A DNA stretch of 64,000 nucleotides from Thermoplasmata archaeon (GCA_027314165.1 DAHVCH010000001.1:1-64000), one strand, 5' to 3'. Positions 8,995-17,210 are shown, counted from the first letter of the stretch. The notes: generated from the sequence alone by a model not told the origin. Translations and numbers: made by a program.

Positions 8995-9288
8995 CTACGA
9001 CGAGGGCTCTTCCGCGTCGCGGACAGGGAGACCCTGATGGTCCTCCTGCCCGCAGCAGGCGAGAGGGTTCTGCCCGTGTCGGCAGACCCCGACGGTGCCG
9101 GAGCTCTCGTGGACGAAGCCCATGCCGTCGACGAACCGGAGGGTGCCCTCGCACCAGTGGCAGGTCTTGGGCGTCGAGTAGGAGTTCTCCCGGGCCTTCC
9201 GACAGGCGGGGCAGAGGTCGCTCGGCCGCTCCGTGCCATCCTCCGTGCCGACCGTGATCCCACAGTTCCAGCAGCGGTAGAACGGCAT
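8995..9288 (-). CDS. Small multi-CxxC zinc-ribbon protein
   Basis: This 97-residue protein carries three treble-like cysteine pairs: CWNC (residues 6-9), CPAC (about 26-29) and CHWC (about 43-46), followed by CRHG and a CCGQEDH segment. Two zinc sites are likely. The layout resembles small archaeal zinc-ribbon proteins of unknown role; nucleic-acid or protein binding is a guess. The ATG at 9288 has a clear GGAGGGGAG ribosome-binding site; the longer open frame to 9492 overlaps the divergent gene and lacks likeness. It is divergent from the hydrolase gene at 9491. Confidence 0.75.
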   Translation of the reverse strand: MPFYRCWNCGITVGTEDGTERPSDLCPACRKARENSYSTPKTCHWCEGTLRFVDGMGFVHESSGTVGVCRHGQNPLACCGQEDHQGLPVRDAEEPSS

Positions 9289-9405
9289 CTCTCCCCTCCG
9301 TGAACGTTCGCCGACCCTGAGCGACGCGGCCCCAAAAGGTGTTGTGGTGGGCCGCAGCGTACGGACGGCCCCACGCGGCAGCGAAGATGCGTGCACCCAA
9401 ACCGC

Positions 9406-9411
9406 TATTAT
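9406..9411 (+). promoter_or_regulatory. TATA-like box of the hydrolase gene
   Basis: TATTAT lies about 80 bases before the chosen ATG, which would give a leader of about 55 bases holding a GAGGGAGG element at 9466-9473. Confidence 0.45.
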
Positions 9412-9490
9412 GCGGCACCCTTCGGTTCGACCTGCAAGCGTTCCCCCTCTGGCGCCCTGCGTCCCGAGGGAGGTCCCGCTGGCCACCTGC

Positions 9491-11467
9491 ATGGTCGAGC
9501 TCCTGACCGAGACCCGAAAGCTGGGATCCGCTTGGGCCCAGTTCGACGCCTACTGGGCCCAGCCGATGCAGGCCATCCGCGACGCCCCTGGCCTCATCGT
9601 CGTGCATACCATCCTCGGGCTGACCGAGCACGAGCGGGCGCTCGCCCGCACGTTCGCGTCGCTGGGATTCGTCAGCGTGGCTCCCGACCTCTACAGTCAC
9701 CAGCGCATGCAGGTCCCGGCCGAGGACGCCCGCGAGGTGGAGAGGATCCTGCGCGATGTGCCCTTCGGGAGCGACCGGACCTTCGTGCACGGGTTCGAGG
9801 AGTCGATCGCCACCCTTTCCCGGCAGGACCAGGAACGCCTGCGGAAGGCGGCCCGGGTCGCGGTCTACTCTCCCGACCCCAACGCTCTCTCGGACCTGAA
9901 GGTCTGCGTGGCCACCCTGCGCGCGACCCCTGGGGTGGACCACGAGAACATCGCGTGCCTGGGCATGAGCATGGGCGGCGGGTACGCCTGGACGCTCGCC
10001 ACCGTGGAACCGAACGTCAAGGCCACCGTGATCTTCTACGGCCGGCCCCTGCTCCCCTACGACCAGCTCGACCGGCTGAAGGGCGCGGTCCTGGCGATCC
10101 ACGCGGGGGAGGACACCCGACTCACGGACCTCCTCCCCGAGCTCGAGGCGGAGATGTCCTCCCGAGGGAGGTCCTTCACGCACATCACCTACCCCAAGGT
10201 CCACCACGGGTTCCTCAACCCGGACGCCCGGACGTACCACCAGGGCTGCGCGCGCGACGCGCTCTTCCAGGTCCTCTCGTTCCTCCGCGAGTCGGAGGGA
10301 GCCCTGCCCAAGGAGGCCGAAGCGGCGCTGACGGGCCGGAAGCTTCCCGCGGAAGCGGCTCCGCCGGCGCGGACACCTGCTCCGGCAACGGAGGAAGCGC
10401 TCTCCCAGGAGACTGCGCCCTCTGCGGCGGAGCCCGCTGCGGTTGCCGGAGAGGCGGCAGCGACCGATCTCGGCCCCTCCCCCGAGGAGGAGAAGGAGGA
10501 GGCCGTGGAGGAGCCCCCCGTCGAAGAAGGCACGGAGGAGCAGCAGACGGATCCCTCTCAAGGGGTCCCCTCCTCGGACGAACCCGTCGAGGAAGAGGCG
10601 ACCGAGGTCGTGCAAGCCTCGGTGGAGGAGTCCTCCGAAGGAGCCGAGCCCTCTGCCGAGGAGGCGACGGAGGGGCCCGCGCCGCCTACCTCCGGACCCG
10701 AGCCCACATCCACCACCGTCACCGCCGCTCCTCCTCCCGCAGAGGCCCCTGCTCCTCCCGAGGAAGAGGGCGCCGCGGAGGACGAGGCGACGGTCTCCGA
10801 GGAGGCCTCCGCCGCTCCTTCGCCTCCGCCCCAGGCCGACATCGCAGAGCCGACCTCTGAGGAGCCGGAGGTCGAAGCTCCCCCTTCGGAGACCCTGGCA
10901 GCTCTGCGGCGCTCCAAGACCAGGGCCGAGGTGAGCGCGGCCGACGTGGAACTGCTGCTGAAGGGGCATGTCCCCCTCGGGTCCGCGCGCAGGAGCGGAG
11001 GAGCCCTTTCTCCCTCGGGGAAGTCAGGGAAGGGAGGCGCGGCCCCCCGTTCCTCTCCCTCGAAGGAGGAGAAAGCCCGCCCGGTCCCGTCGAAAGAGCA
11101 GGAACGGGAGAAGGCGAAGGCGCGAGAGCGAGAACGCGAGCGGGAGCGCCAGAAGGAACGGGAGCTCGAGAAGAAGCGACGCGAGGAGGCGCGGCTGAAG
11201 GAGGCCGCGAGGGCTCGCGAACACGAGCGTCAGGCTGCCGCCGAGCGCGAGGAGGAGAAGGCCCGGCAACGCGCGCGGGCCGCCCGAGAGAAGGAGCGCG
11301 AGCGGGTCAAGGAACTGGAAGCCCAGAAGGCGCGTGCGCGAGAGGCCGCCAAGGCACGGCCGAGCCTCCACGAGAAGGGCAACCAGAAGCCGCGACCGCG
11401 ATCAGGCGCCTCCGCCAAGCCGAAGCCCCCGCAGAAAGGCAAGGGCCCTTCCCGCAAGGCTAAATAG
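9491..11467 (+). CDS. Dienelactone-hydrolase-like protein with long acidic and basic tails
   Basis: Residues 1-270 are an alpha/beta hydrolase of the dienelactone hydrolase family. The nucleophile motif is GMSMGGGY (Ser160 in place of the classic Cys), Asp208 is in IHAGED, and His239 is in KVHHGF, so the catalytic triad looks complete. Residues about 285-465 are rich in Glu, Ala, Pro and Ser. The last 150 or so residues are a very basic, Arg/Lys/Glu-rich helix full of RERERER-type runs ending in a Lys/Pro tail. Such tails are not part of the family and suggest nucleic-acid or surface binding. A CTG at 9479, in frame, sits better under the GGAGG element than the ATG. Substrate unknown. Confidence 0.8.
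   Translation: MVELLTETRKLGSAWAQFDAYWAQPMQAIRDAPGLIVVHTILGLTEHERALARTFASLGFVSVAPDLYSHQRMQVPAEDAREVERILRDVPFGSDRTFVHGFEESIATLSRQDQERLRKAARVAVYSPDPNALSDLKVCVATLRATPGVDHENIACLGMSMGGGYAWTLATVEPNVKATVIFYGRPLLPYDQLDRLKGAVLAIHAGEDTRLTDLLPELEAEMSSRGRSFTHITYPKVHHGFLNPDARTYHQGCARDALFQVLSFLRESEGALPKEAEAALTGRKLPAEAAPPARTPAPATEEALSQETAPSAAEPAAVAGEAAATDLGPSPEEEKEEAVEEPPVEEGTEEQQTDPSQGVPSSDEPVEEEATEVVQASVEESSEGAEPSAEEATEGPAPPTSGPEPTSTTVTAAPPPAEAPAPPEEEGAAEDEATVSEEASAAPSPPPQADIAEPTSEEPEVEAPPSETLAALRRSKTRAEVSAADVELLLKGHVPLGSARRSGGALSPSGKSGKGGAAPRSSPSKEEKARPVPSKEQEREKAKARERERERERQKERELEKKRREEARLKEAARAREHERQAAAEREEEKARQRARAAREKERERVKELEAQKARAREAAKARPSLHEKGNQKPRPRSGASAKPKPPQKGKGPSRKAK
11461..11467 (+). promoter_or_regulatory. 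TATA box of the L44e operon
   Basis: TAAATAG overlaps the stop codon of the hydrolase gene and sits 25-31 bases before the L44e ATG, so this operon probably starts with a leaderless mRNA. Confidence 0.6.
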
Positions 11468-11491
11468 AGACTCCCGCTCGGCGGCCCGCCT

Positions 11492-11782
11492 ATGCATTTC
11501 CCCAAGGAGATGATGACGTACTGCCCCAAGTGCAAGAAGCACACGGAGCACGACATCGAGAAAGGGAAGAAGCGAGCCGCCAGCGAGCTCGCCTGGGGTC
11601 AGCGCCGATTCCGCCGCGCGCAGCGCGGTTACGGCGGTTTCCCCCGACCCAAGCCCGAGGGGCGCGCCAAGGCCGTCCGCCGGGTCTACCTCAAGTACAA
11701 GTGCACGAAGTGCAAGTACGTCGTCCAGCCGAAGTCTTTCCGCTCCGCGCAGCTCGAACTGTCGGAGAAGAAGGGTCGATGA
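11492..11782 (+). CDS. rpl44e: Ribosomal protein L44e
   Basis: L44e is a zinc-containing large-subunit protein found in archaea and eukaryotes and located near the E site. The 96-residue sequence has both zinc pairs, CPKCKKHTEH (residues 11-20) and CTKCKYV (about 71-77), and the basic middle with GQRRFRRAQRGYGGFPRP. It starts a tight run with S27e (ATGA overlap), aIF2 alpha and Nop10, an arrangement widely conserved in archaea. Confidence 0.97.
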   Translation: MHFPKEMMTYCPKCKKHTEHDIEKGKKRAASELAWGQRRFRRAQRGYGGFPRPKPEGRAKAVRRVYLKYKCTKCKYVVQPKSFRSAQLELSEKKGR

Positions 11783-11994
11783 CGCCACCGGAAGAGGAGG
11801 GCCTTCCCCCCGTGGACGCGCCGAGGACCCGGGCGCCTTTCGTCGTCGTGAAGTGCAAGGACTGCTCGAAGGAGCACGTCGTCTTCTCCCGCCCCGCGAC
11901 CGCGGTCAACTGCAGCATCTGCGGCGCACCCCTGGCCAAGCCCGCAGGCGGGCGTGGCGAGTTCCTGGGCGAGGTCGTCCGGACGGTGGCGTGA
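11779..11994 (+). CDS. rps27e: Ribosomal protein S27e
   Basis: The 71-residue small-subunit protein has a four-Cys zinc ribbon, FVVVKCKDCSKEHVVFS then VNCSICGAPLAKP, with the usual S27e ending GEVVRTV. The ATG at 11779 overlaps the L44e TGA. An N-terminal acidic/Pro extension of about 20 residues is longer than in most archaeal homologues. Confidence 0.95.
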   Translation: MTPPEEEGLPPVDAPRTRAPFVVVKCKDCSKEHVVFSRPATAVNCSICGAPLAKPAGGRGEFLGEVVRTVA

Positions 11995-12025
11995 TCTCCC
12001 TCCCCAAAGGAGGGTCCGAGGCTCG

Positions 12026-12802
12026 ATGCCGCTCAGAGGAGAGTTCCCCGAGGAGGGGGAGCATGTCGTCGCGACCGTCCAGTCGGTGCGCAACTTCGGC
12101 GCGTTCGTATCTTTGGACGAGTACGAGAACCGCGAGGCGTTCATCCACCTCTCCGAGGTGGCCACGGGGTGGGTCAAGTACATCCGCGACTACATCCGGG
12201 AAGGCCAGAAGATCGTCGCCCGGATCATCCACGTGGACCGGGAGTCCAAGCAGATCGACCTCTCGCTCAAGCGCATCAACGAGCACCAGCGGCGCGAGAA
12301 GCTCCAGTCCTGGAAGAACGAGCAGCGCGCGGACCGGTTGCTGACCGTCGTCGCGCAGGGCCTGAAGCTCGACCTTCCGCAGGCCTACCAGCAGTTCGGC
12401 GAAGGGCTCGTCGAGAAGTACGGCTCGCTCTTCAAGGCCTTCGAGGTCGCCTCGCTCGAGCCGAAGAAGCTCACGCAGGACGGCTTCAAGGGCGCCTGGG
12501 TCCAGGCCTTCACCAAGACCGCCCGGGACAACATCTCACCCCCCAAGGTCTCGGTCTCCGGGATCCTGGAGATCGCCCACCCCGGACCGGACGGAGTGAT
12601 CTTCGTCCGCAAGGCGCTGGGCGACGCCGAAGGCGTCACCCCCGGGTCCGTTGAGGTCCAGTACGTCGGGGCCCCGAAGTATCGCGTGGTCGTGACCGGG
12701 ACGCAGTACAAGCAGGCCGAAGAGGTCCTTCGGAAGGCGAGCGACGCGGCCCTGGCCGCGATCAAGGGCGCCGGAGGGCGGGGAAGCTTCACGCACGCGT
12801 GA
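12026..12802 (+). CDS. eif2a: Translation initiation factor aIF2, alpha subunit
   Basis: This 258-residue protein is the alpha subunit of the factor that brings Met-tRNAi to the small ribosomal subunit. It starts with an S1 RNA-binding domain (VVATVQSVRNFGAFVSLDEY, about residues 14-33; EAFIHLSEVA; IIHVDRESKQIDLSLKRI), then a helical domain, then an alpha-beta C-terminal domain that docks on the gamma subunit. Length is usual. The ATG at 12026 follows an AAAGGAGGG ribosome-binding site at about 12005-12013. It lies 31 bases after S27e and ends in an overlap with, or just before, Nop10. Confidence 0.96.
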   Translation: MPLRGEFPEEGEHVVATVQSVRNFGAFVSLDEYENREAFIHLSEVATGWVKYIRDYIREGQKIVARIIHVDRESKQIDLSLKRINEHQRREKLQSWKNEQRADRLLTVVAQGLKLDLPQAYQQFGEGLVEKYGSLFKAFEVASLEPKKLTQDGFKGAWVQAFTKTARDNISPPKVSVSGILEIAHPGPDGVIFVRKALGDAEGVTPGSVEVQYVGAPKYRVVVTGTQYKQAEEVLRKASDAALAAIKGAGGRGSFTHA

Positions 12803-12831
12803 GCTCGTTCCATCCCGCGCGCCCTGCGAAC

Positions 12832-13056
12832 ATGACGCACGATGAGCTCCGGCGTTGCCGCGACTGCCGGAGGTACACCTTCGGCGAGGTCTGCCCCGCG
12901 TGCGGGGCGCCAACGGGCAACCCGCACCCGGCGCGCTGGTCGCCGGAGGACCGCTACGCGCGCTACCGCCGCGCCCTGCTCGCGGAGGCCGCCCGGGAGG
13001 GTCGGGGCACCGCCGGGACCGCCGCGCCGGCCTCGGAAGAGCCCGAGCAGCATTAA
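12832..13056 (+). CDS. nop10: Nop10, H/ACA RNP protein
   Basis: Nop10 is a core protein of the H/ACA RNP that guides pseudouridylation; it binds the catalytic subunit Cbf5. The sequence LRRCRDCRRYTFGEVCPACG holds the zinc ribbon, followed by the signature TGNPHPARWSPEDRYARYRR. The ATG at 12832 gives the normal archaeal N-terminus. A GTG at 12799 that overlaps the aIF2 alpha stop is also in frame and would favour coupling, adding 11 residues. The protein has a longer Ala/Glu-rich C-terminal tail than most Nop10 proteins. Confidence 0.93.
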   Translation: MTHDELRRCRDCRRYTFGEVCPACGAPTGNPHPARWSPEDRYARYRRALLAEAAREGRGTAGTAAPASEEPEQH

Positions 13057-13057
13057 G
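13052..13057 (+). promoter_or_regulatory. TATA-like box of the winged-helix/trm56/mvk run
   Basis: ATTAAG overlaps the Nop10 stop and lies 26-31 bases before the ATG at 13083, predicting an internal leaderless promoter. Confidence 0.55.
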
Positions 13058-13082
13058 TGCCGCGCTGCCTTCCCGTGCGACG

Positions 13083-13595
13083 ATGCAACAGCGGATCAAG
13101 GTCGTCAATGAGATCAGCGACCTTGTGCCGGTACTCCGGGCCGTGGACTCCCCGCTGAAGCTCCAGCTCTTCCAACGCCTGGCCGAGGCCTGGCTCACCC
13201 TGCAGGACATCGAAGGGGAGTTCGGCAAGGAAGGGACCAAGGTGCTCGGCTTCTTCGAGAAGCTGAAGCTGGTGGATAGTCGATGGGTGTCCCGGGAAGG
13301 GCGGAAGACCCCGGACAAGAGCTTCCACAGCTACTACTCCACGGTGAACATCAACACCACGGCCCCCCTGTCGGAGATCTCCGAGATCCTCTCCGTCGCG
13401 TCCATGGCGGAGAAGGACTACGGGCGCCTGGAGAAGCAGATCTACGACTGCGTCGGGGACCAGGGCCGCTTCTTCTCCGACGTCGCGGAGGAGCTGAAGA
13501 TGAGCGCGACCCGGCTGAAGGGGCTCATCAAGCGGTCGGAGAAGCTCGAGTTCCGGGGCCATCGGATCGAACGCTTGAACGGCGCCAACGACTGA
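13083..13595 (+). CDS. Winged-helix (ArsR-like) DNA-binding protein
   Basis: The 170-residue protein has a winged-helix pattern at residues about 10-65 (LQLFQRLAEAWLTLQDIEGEFGKEG with LGFFEKLKLVDSRW) and a second helix-turn-helix-like segment near 130-165 (FFSDVAEELKMSATRLKGLI). The middle, HSYYSTVNINTTAPLSEI, is conserved-looking. It is probably a transcription regulator; no metal site is evident. It sits between the Nop10 and Trm56 genes, five bases from the latter, suggesting a link to translation genes. Target unknown. Confidence 0.75.
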   Translation: MQQRIKVVNEISDLVPVLRAVDSPLKLQLFQRLAEAWLTLQDIEGEFGKEGTKVLGFFEKLKLVDSRWVSREGRKTPDKSFHSYYSTVNINTTAPLSEISEILSVASMAEKDYGRLEKQIYDCVGDQGRFFSDVAEELKMSATRLKGLIKRSEKLEFRGHRIERLNGAND

Positions 13596-13600
13596 GCCCC

Positions 13601-14317
13601 ATGGGTGAGGGTCCGTCCCCCCGGCACGTCGAGGTCCTCCGTCTGGGACACCGACCGGGACGCGACCCCCGGCTGACCACGCACCTGGCCCTCACGGCCC
13701 GCGCCTTCCGGGCGCAGGTCTTCCATCTCGAGCCCCCCGACGAGGAGCTCGCCCGAAGGGTGAGAGCGACGACGGAGCGCTTCGGGGGGACCTTCCGCGT
13801 GGAAGGGGTCCGGGCCTGGAGACCCCTTCTGAAGGGGTGGAAGGGGACCTCGGTCCACCTCACGATGTACGGGGAGGACCTGGACGAGGTGGCACCACGG
13901 CTCCTCGCTTCTCCGGGACCGTACCTCCTGGTCGTCGGGGGGCCGAAGGTCCCCCGCGAGGTCTACGAGGCCTCGACGTTCAACGTGGCGGTGACCCACC
14001 AGCCCCACAGCGAGGTCGCCGCCCTCGCGATCACCCTCGACCGCTTTCTGGGCACCCCCCGTTCCGAACTGCGGGAAGGGGCCCGGCTGCAGGTGCTGCC
14101 CGCCGCCCGGGGCAAGAGGGTCGTCGACAGGAACGGCCAAGAGGTCCCCGGCGGGGAGCTCGACCCGGAGCCCGAAGAGGATCGCGAGGAGGAGCGCCAC
14201 GGCGAGGCGGACCACGCGGTTCCCCTGGCCCACCTCAGCGGGTCCTCGCAGGAGGAGGCCCCTCCCCGGACGCGGGCGCGGTCACGGACGGGACCGGACA
14301 CCAGGGAGCTCCAGTGA
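13601..14317 (+). CDS. trm56: tRNA (cytidine-56 2'-O) methyltransferase Trm56
   Basis: Trm56 is the archaeal SPOUT enzyme that methylates the ribose of C56 in the tRNA T-loop. Matching segments are EVLRLGHRPGRDPRLTTHLA (residues about 10-29), WKGTSVHLTMYGEDL, LVVGGPKVPREVYE, and FNVAVTHQPHSEVAALAITL, the knot-forming SAM site. The protein is 238 residues; the last 60 or so are a charged tail (EPEEDREEERHGE and onward) not seen in typical homologues. It starts five bases after the winged-helix gene and overlaps mevalonate kinase by a GTGA junction. Confidence 0.95.
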   Translation: MGEGPSPRHVEVLRLGHRPGRDPRLTTHLALTARAFRAQVFHLEPPDEELARRVRATTERFGGTFRVEGVRAWRPLLKGWKGTSVHLTMYGEDLDEVAPRLLASPGPYLLVVGGPKVPREVYEASTFNVAVTHQPHSEVAALAITLDRFLGTPRSELREGARLQVLPAARGKRVVDRNGQEVPGGELDPEPEEDREEERHGEADHAVPLAHLSGSSQEEAPPRTRARSRTGPDTRELQ

Positions 14318-15333
14318 CGGACCGCATCCCGCCCTCGGGTCTTCCGCTCGCCTCGCACGCTCCGGGCAAGGCGATCCTGTTCGGCGAGCACGCCGTGGTC
14401 TTCGGGAAGACCGCGGTGGTCCTCGCGCTCGATATGGGCACCGACCTGGAGATCTCGGGACTGCGGGGGACCGGGAGCAGCACGTACAACGGCTCCGAAC
14501 GGGCCGCCCGGGCCAACCCCTACCTGCAGACCTCGCTACGGGCCCATCCCCCGCCTCAGCTCCTTGACCTACGGTGCCGCTCGCAGCTCCCCCGCGCCTC
14601 CGGGCTGGGGTCGTCGGCCGCGTTCACGGCGGGGCTGATGGCCGCGCTCCTGGGAATGGAAGGGGGCGCCGAACGGACGACCCTCGCCCTGGAGAGCTTC
14701 CGCGCGGAACGCCAGGCCCAGGGCGTCGGGAGCCCCGTCGACACGAGCGCGGCCGTCGCCGGAGGCGTCCTCTCCGTGGGCGCGCGGGCCCCCGGGGAGA
14801 GGCTCTGGGAGCTTCCCGCCGAGGACGGTCGGCCCGCCTGGGATGTGGCCCGGCTTCCCGACCCCGGATGGAGCTGGGTGGTGGGCTTCACCGGAGTGCC
14901 GAAGGACACCGCCACGGTGGTCCGTCGGGTCGGCGAGAGGGTGAAGGCCCCCGACGGGCCCCGTCTGCTCGAGCAGATCGACTCCCTGGCTCTCCAGGGA
15001 TGCGACGCACTTCGTGCGGGCGACCGGGCCGCCGTGGGTCGGCTCATGAACGAGAACCAGCGGCAGCTCGTGGAGCTCGGGATATCCCACCCCCGGCTGG
15101 ACGACCTCATGAGATCGGTCGAAAAGCTCGCCGTGGGAGCCAAGATCACGGGAGCCGGGGGAGGAGGGTCGATCATCGTCCTCCCGGGCCCCGGAGACGA
15201 ACTTCGTGTGGGTCAGGCCATCTCGCACGCGGGCGGGGTCCCGTTCGTCGTCAAGGTTGCCGCGCGCGGGGCGTCCGTGCAGCCTCTCAACGGCGGTCCC
15301 CACCCTCCTGGGGCCGGCGGGCGCCGGGTCTAG
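14314..15333 (+). CDS. mvk: Mevalonate kinase (GHMP family)
   Basis: The enzyme phosphorylates mevalonate with ATP early in isoprenoid synthesis, which feeds archaeal lipids. GHMP motifs are in order: APGKAILFGEHAVVFGKTAV near residues 15-34, the phosphate loop PRASGLGSSAAFTAG near 90-104, and KITGAGGGGSIIV near 277-289. The first motif is of the mevalonate kinase type and not of the mevalonate-3-kinase type known from Thermoplasma. The 339-residue length is normal. A GTG at 14314 overlaps the Trm56 stop. The gene is convergent with ychF, with the stop codons overlapping. Confidence 0.9.
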   Translation: MTDRIPPSGLPLASHAPGKAILFGEHAVVFGKTAVVLALDMGTDLEISGLRGTGSSTYNGSERAARANPYLQTSLRAHPPPQLLDLRCRSQLPRASGLGSSAAFTAGLMAALLGMEGGAERTTLALESFRAERQAQGVGSPVDTSAAVAGGVLSVGARAPGERLWELPAEDGRPAWDVARLPDPGWSWVVGFTGVPKDTATVVRRVGERVKAPDGPRLLEQIDSLALQGCDALRAGDRAAVGRLMNENQRQLVELGISHPRLDDLMRSVEKLAVGAKITGAGGGGSIIVLPGPGDELRVGQAISHAGGVPFVVKVAARGASVQPLNGGPHPPGAGGRRV

Positions 15334-16526
15334 CGCCTCGCCACGATCCGGACGACCTCTCCACCGGAGAGGGCGTGGTCGGCGCCGAGCGCCCGATGGG
15401 TCCTTGCGTCGATGGCGCGGATGAAGTTCTCGCCCAGGTCGGTGTGGACGCGGTAGGCCATCTGACGGGCGGTCGTGCCGTAGGGAACGAGGAAGGCGTC
15501 CGGGAGCATCCGCCCCTGCTTGTCGGTCCACTTCGTCTCGTCCTCCACGGGGAAGACCACGATCTGCTTCATCGCCTGGAAGACGAGGGACTCCAGAGCC
15601 TCGATGACCCCGGTGGTCCCCCATCGCTGGAGGAACGCCTCGACCTCCCCCAGGGCCTTCTTCTGCCCCGCGGAGAGCTTCTCCGGGTCGTTCAGGCCGA
15701 AGCTCTTCTCGCCCGGCTGGTAGGTCACGAGCCCGGCCTTGGTGGCCCGCCGCAGGAGGAGCTCCATGTCGGCGCTCATCGGCTGGAGGGGCAACTCGCC
15801 CAGCTCCTCCTTCAGCGCGGTGAGCTGCTCGGCGGTGGAGCGGTCGGCCTTGTTGGCGGCGACAAGACGTGGCCGCGCGATCTTGAGAAGTTCCTGCGAG
15901 AGACGGAGGAGGTCCTCTTCCTTCCACTTCGCAGGGTGCGTCTGGTCCAGAGGGCTGTCGCGGAGCGCGTGCTGGACGTGGCCGATGGTGATCCCCAGGC
16001 CCGTGAGCCGTCCGGCGATCGCCTCGTCCAGCTTCGCTCCGGAGAGCTCCCATCCCCGGGCCTGCTTGTCCCACTGCCGCCCGAGCGTCCCCGCGACCCA
16101 GAGCACGAGCTCCTCCTCGACGAACCGGACCTCCTCGGAGGGCCGGTAGCTCCCGAGCTCGGCCGGGACGCCTTCGGGGGTGGTGCTCCCGGAGAGGTCG
16201 ACGACGTGGAGGTAGCCGTCCGCTTGACGCAGGTTGTCCAGGAACTGGTTCCCCTTCCCCTTCCCGGCGTGCGCCCCGGGAACCAGACCGGCGACGTCCA
16301 CCAGGTGGACCGGCACGTGCCGGACCCCTTTCTCGCAGGCGGAGTTCCCCGGGGTGCAAGGGCCCCCCTTCTCCGAGTGCGGGCAGGGGAAGCGCACGTA
16401 GGAGACCCCACGGTTGGGGTCGATGGTCGTGAACGGGTAGGGTCCGACGGGGGCGTTGAGGAGCGTGAGAGCGTTGAAGAGCGTGGACTTCCCGACGTTC
16501 GGCTTGCCGATGAGCCCGACCTCCAT
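15330..16526 (-). CDS. ychF: YchF/Obg-like GTP/ATPase with TGS domain
   Basis: This 398-residue P-loop protein has G1 GLIGKPNVGKST (residues 4-15), G3 DVAGLVPGAHAGKGKGNQFL, G4 NKAD, and a C-terminal TGS domain (IVVFPVEDETKWTDKQGRMLPD and AYRVHTDLGENFIRAIDA). The archaeal/eukaryotic YchF/OLA1 branch usually binds ATP or GTP and associates with ribosomes. A GGAGGAGAAAGG element precedes the ATG. It lies 32 bases after the cobalamin adenosyltransferase stop, so the two may be co-transcribed. Confidence 0.94.
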   Translation of the reverse strand: MEVGLIGKPNVGKSTLFNALTLLNAPVGPYPFTTIDPNRGVSYVRFPCPHSEKGGPCTPGNSACEKGVRHVPVHLVDVAGLVPGAHAGKGKGNQFLDNLRQADGYLHVVDLSGSTTPEGVPAELGSYRPSEEVRFVEEELVLWVAGTLGRQWDKQARGWELSGAKLDEAIAGRLTGLGITIGHVQHALRDSPLDQTHPAKWKEEDLLRLSQELLKIARPRLVAANKADRSTAEQLTALKEELGELPLQPMSADMELLLRRATKAGLVTYQPGEKSFGLNDPEKLSAGQKKALGEVEAFLQRWGTTGVIEALESLVFQAMKQIVVFPVEDETKWTDKQGRMLPDAFLVPYGTTARQMAYRVHTDLGENFIRAIDARTHRALGADHALSGGEVVRIVARR

Positions 16527-16558
16527 GTTCCTTTCTCCTCCAGTTCCTGTTCGCGACC

Positions 16559-17110
16559 TTACCGTGTATAGTCCGGGGCCACTTCGCGGAACCCCAACTG
16601 GAGGTTCACGCTGAGGGCCATGGAGTAGAGAAGTCCGGAGAGCCGGTTCACGTAGGCGAGCAGGACGGGCCGCAGCGGGCTCGCCCGGTCCGCCCGGACC
16701 ACCGCACGCTCGGCGCGCCGGGCGACGGCTCTCGCCACGTGAAGTCGGGCGGCCATCGTGGTCCCACGGGGCAGCACGAAGGCGTGCACCGCGTCGAAGG
16801 GCTCGGAGAACGTGTCGATCTCCTGCTCGACCCGGTCCACGTGGCGCTGCTGCAGCAGGTGGGCGGGTGGGGGAGCCCCCTTCGGCGTCGCGAGCTCCGC
16901 GTTCAGGATGAAGATCTCATGCTGGACCCGTTCGAGGATCGCCGCCAGGGGGACGAGGTCCGGGGGGACGTCCGCCTGCGCCAGCCCGAGGTGCGAGCAG
17001 AGCTCGTCAAGCTCTCCGCACGCGACCACTAGGGGGTCGTCCTTCGAGACCCGTCGGCCGCCGACGAGGCCCGTCTCCCCGGTGTCTCCTCCGCGGGTGT
17101 AGAGCTTCAA
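16559..17110 (-). CDS. Cob(I)alamin adenosyltransferase, PduO type
   Basis: The enzyme transfers adenosyl from ATP to cob(I)alamin to make coenzyme B12. The N-terminal ATP-binding signature LKLYTRGGDTGETGLVGGRR, the VVACGELDELCSHLGLA helix, and the C-terminal ARAVARRAERAVVR and YVNRLSGLLYSMAL helices fit the PduO/MMAB family. At 183 residues from a TTG at 17110 it has normal length. The frame stays open far upstream but covers a TATA-like CTATAT at about 17144-17149, so the TTG is preferred. It implies B12-dependent metabolism in this organism; no partner enzyme is in the window. Confidence 0.9.
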   Translation of the reverse strand: MKLYTRGGDTGETGLVGGRRVSKDDPLVVACGELDELCSHLGLAQADVPPDLVPLAAILERVQHEIFILNAELATPKGAPPPAHLLQQRHVDRVEQEIDTFSEPFDAVHAFVLPRGTTMAARLHVARAVARRAERAVVRADRASPLRPVLLAYVNRLSGLLYSMALSVNLQLGFREVAPDYTR

Positions 17111-17143
17111 GTTCGGTCCGGCGGACGGGCACCACGACGGGAC

Positions 17144-17150
17144 GATATAG
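17144..17150 (-). promoter_or_regulatory. TATA-like box of the adenosyltransferase gene
   Basis: CTATATC on the minus strand, 34-40 bases before the TTG at 17110. Confidence 0.45.
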
Positions 17151-17179
17151 ACGTGGGTGGTCGGTGCGTTCGCCGAAGA

Positions 17180-17185
17180 CTTAAC
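17180..17185 (+). promoter_or_regulatory. TATA-like box of the five-module surface protein
   Basis: CTTAAC lies 26-31 bases before the ATG at 17211, predicting a leaderless transcript. Confidence 0.55.
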
Positions 17186-17210
17186 GTCCGCCTCCCGCTG
17201 CCTCTTGACC

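Noticed and set aside
8475-9374. Long minus-strand frames across the region upstream of L1
   Set aside because: Products are Arg/Pro/Ser-rich, run across the L1 promoter and the zinc-ribbon gene in another frame, and lack any motif.
10558-10969. Ser/Gly-rich frames on the minus strand inside the hydrolase gene
   Set aside because: They mirror the Glu/Ala/Pro-rich coding tail of the plus-strand gene and are shadows of low-complexity sequence.
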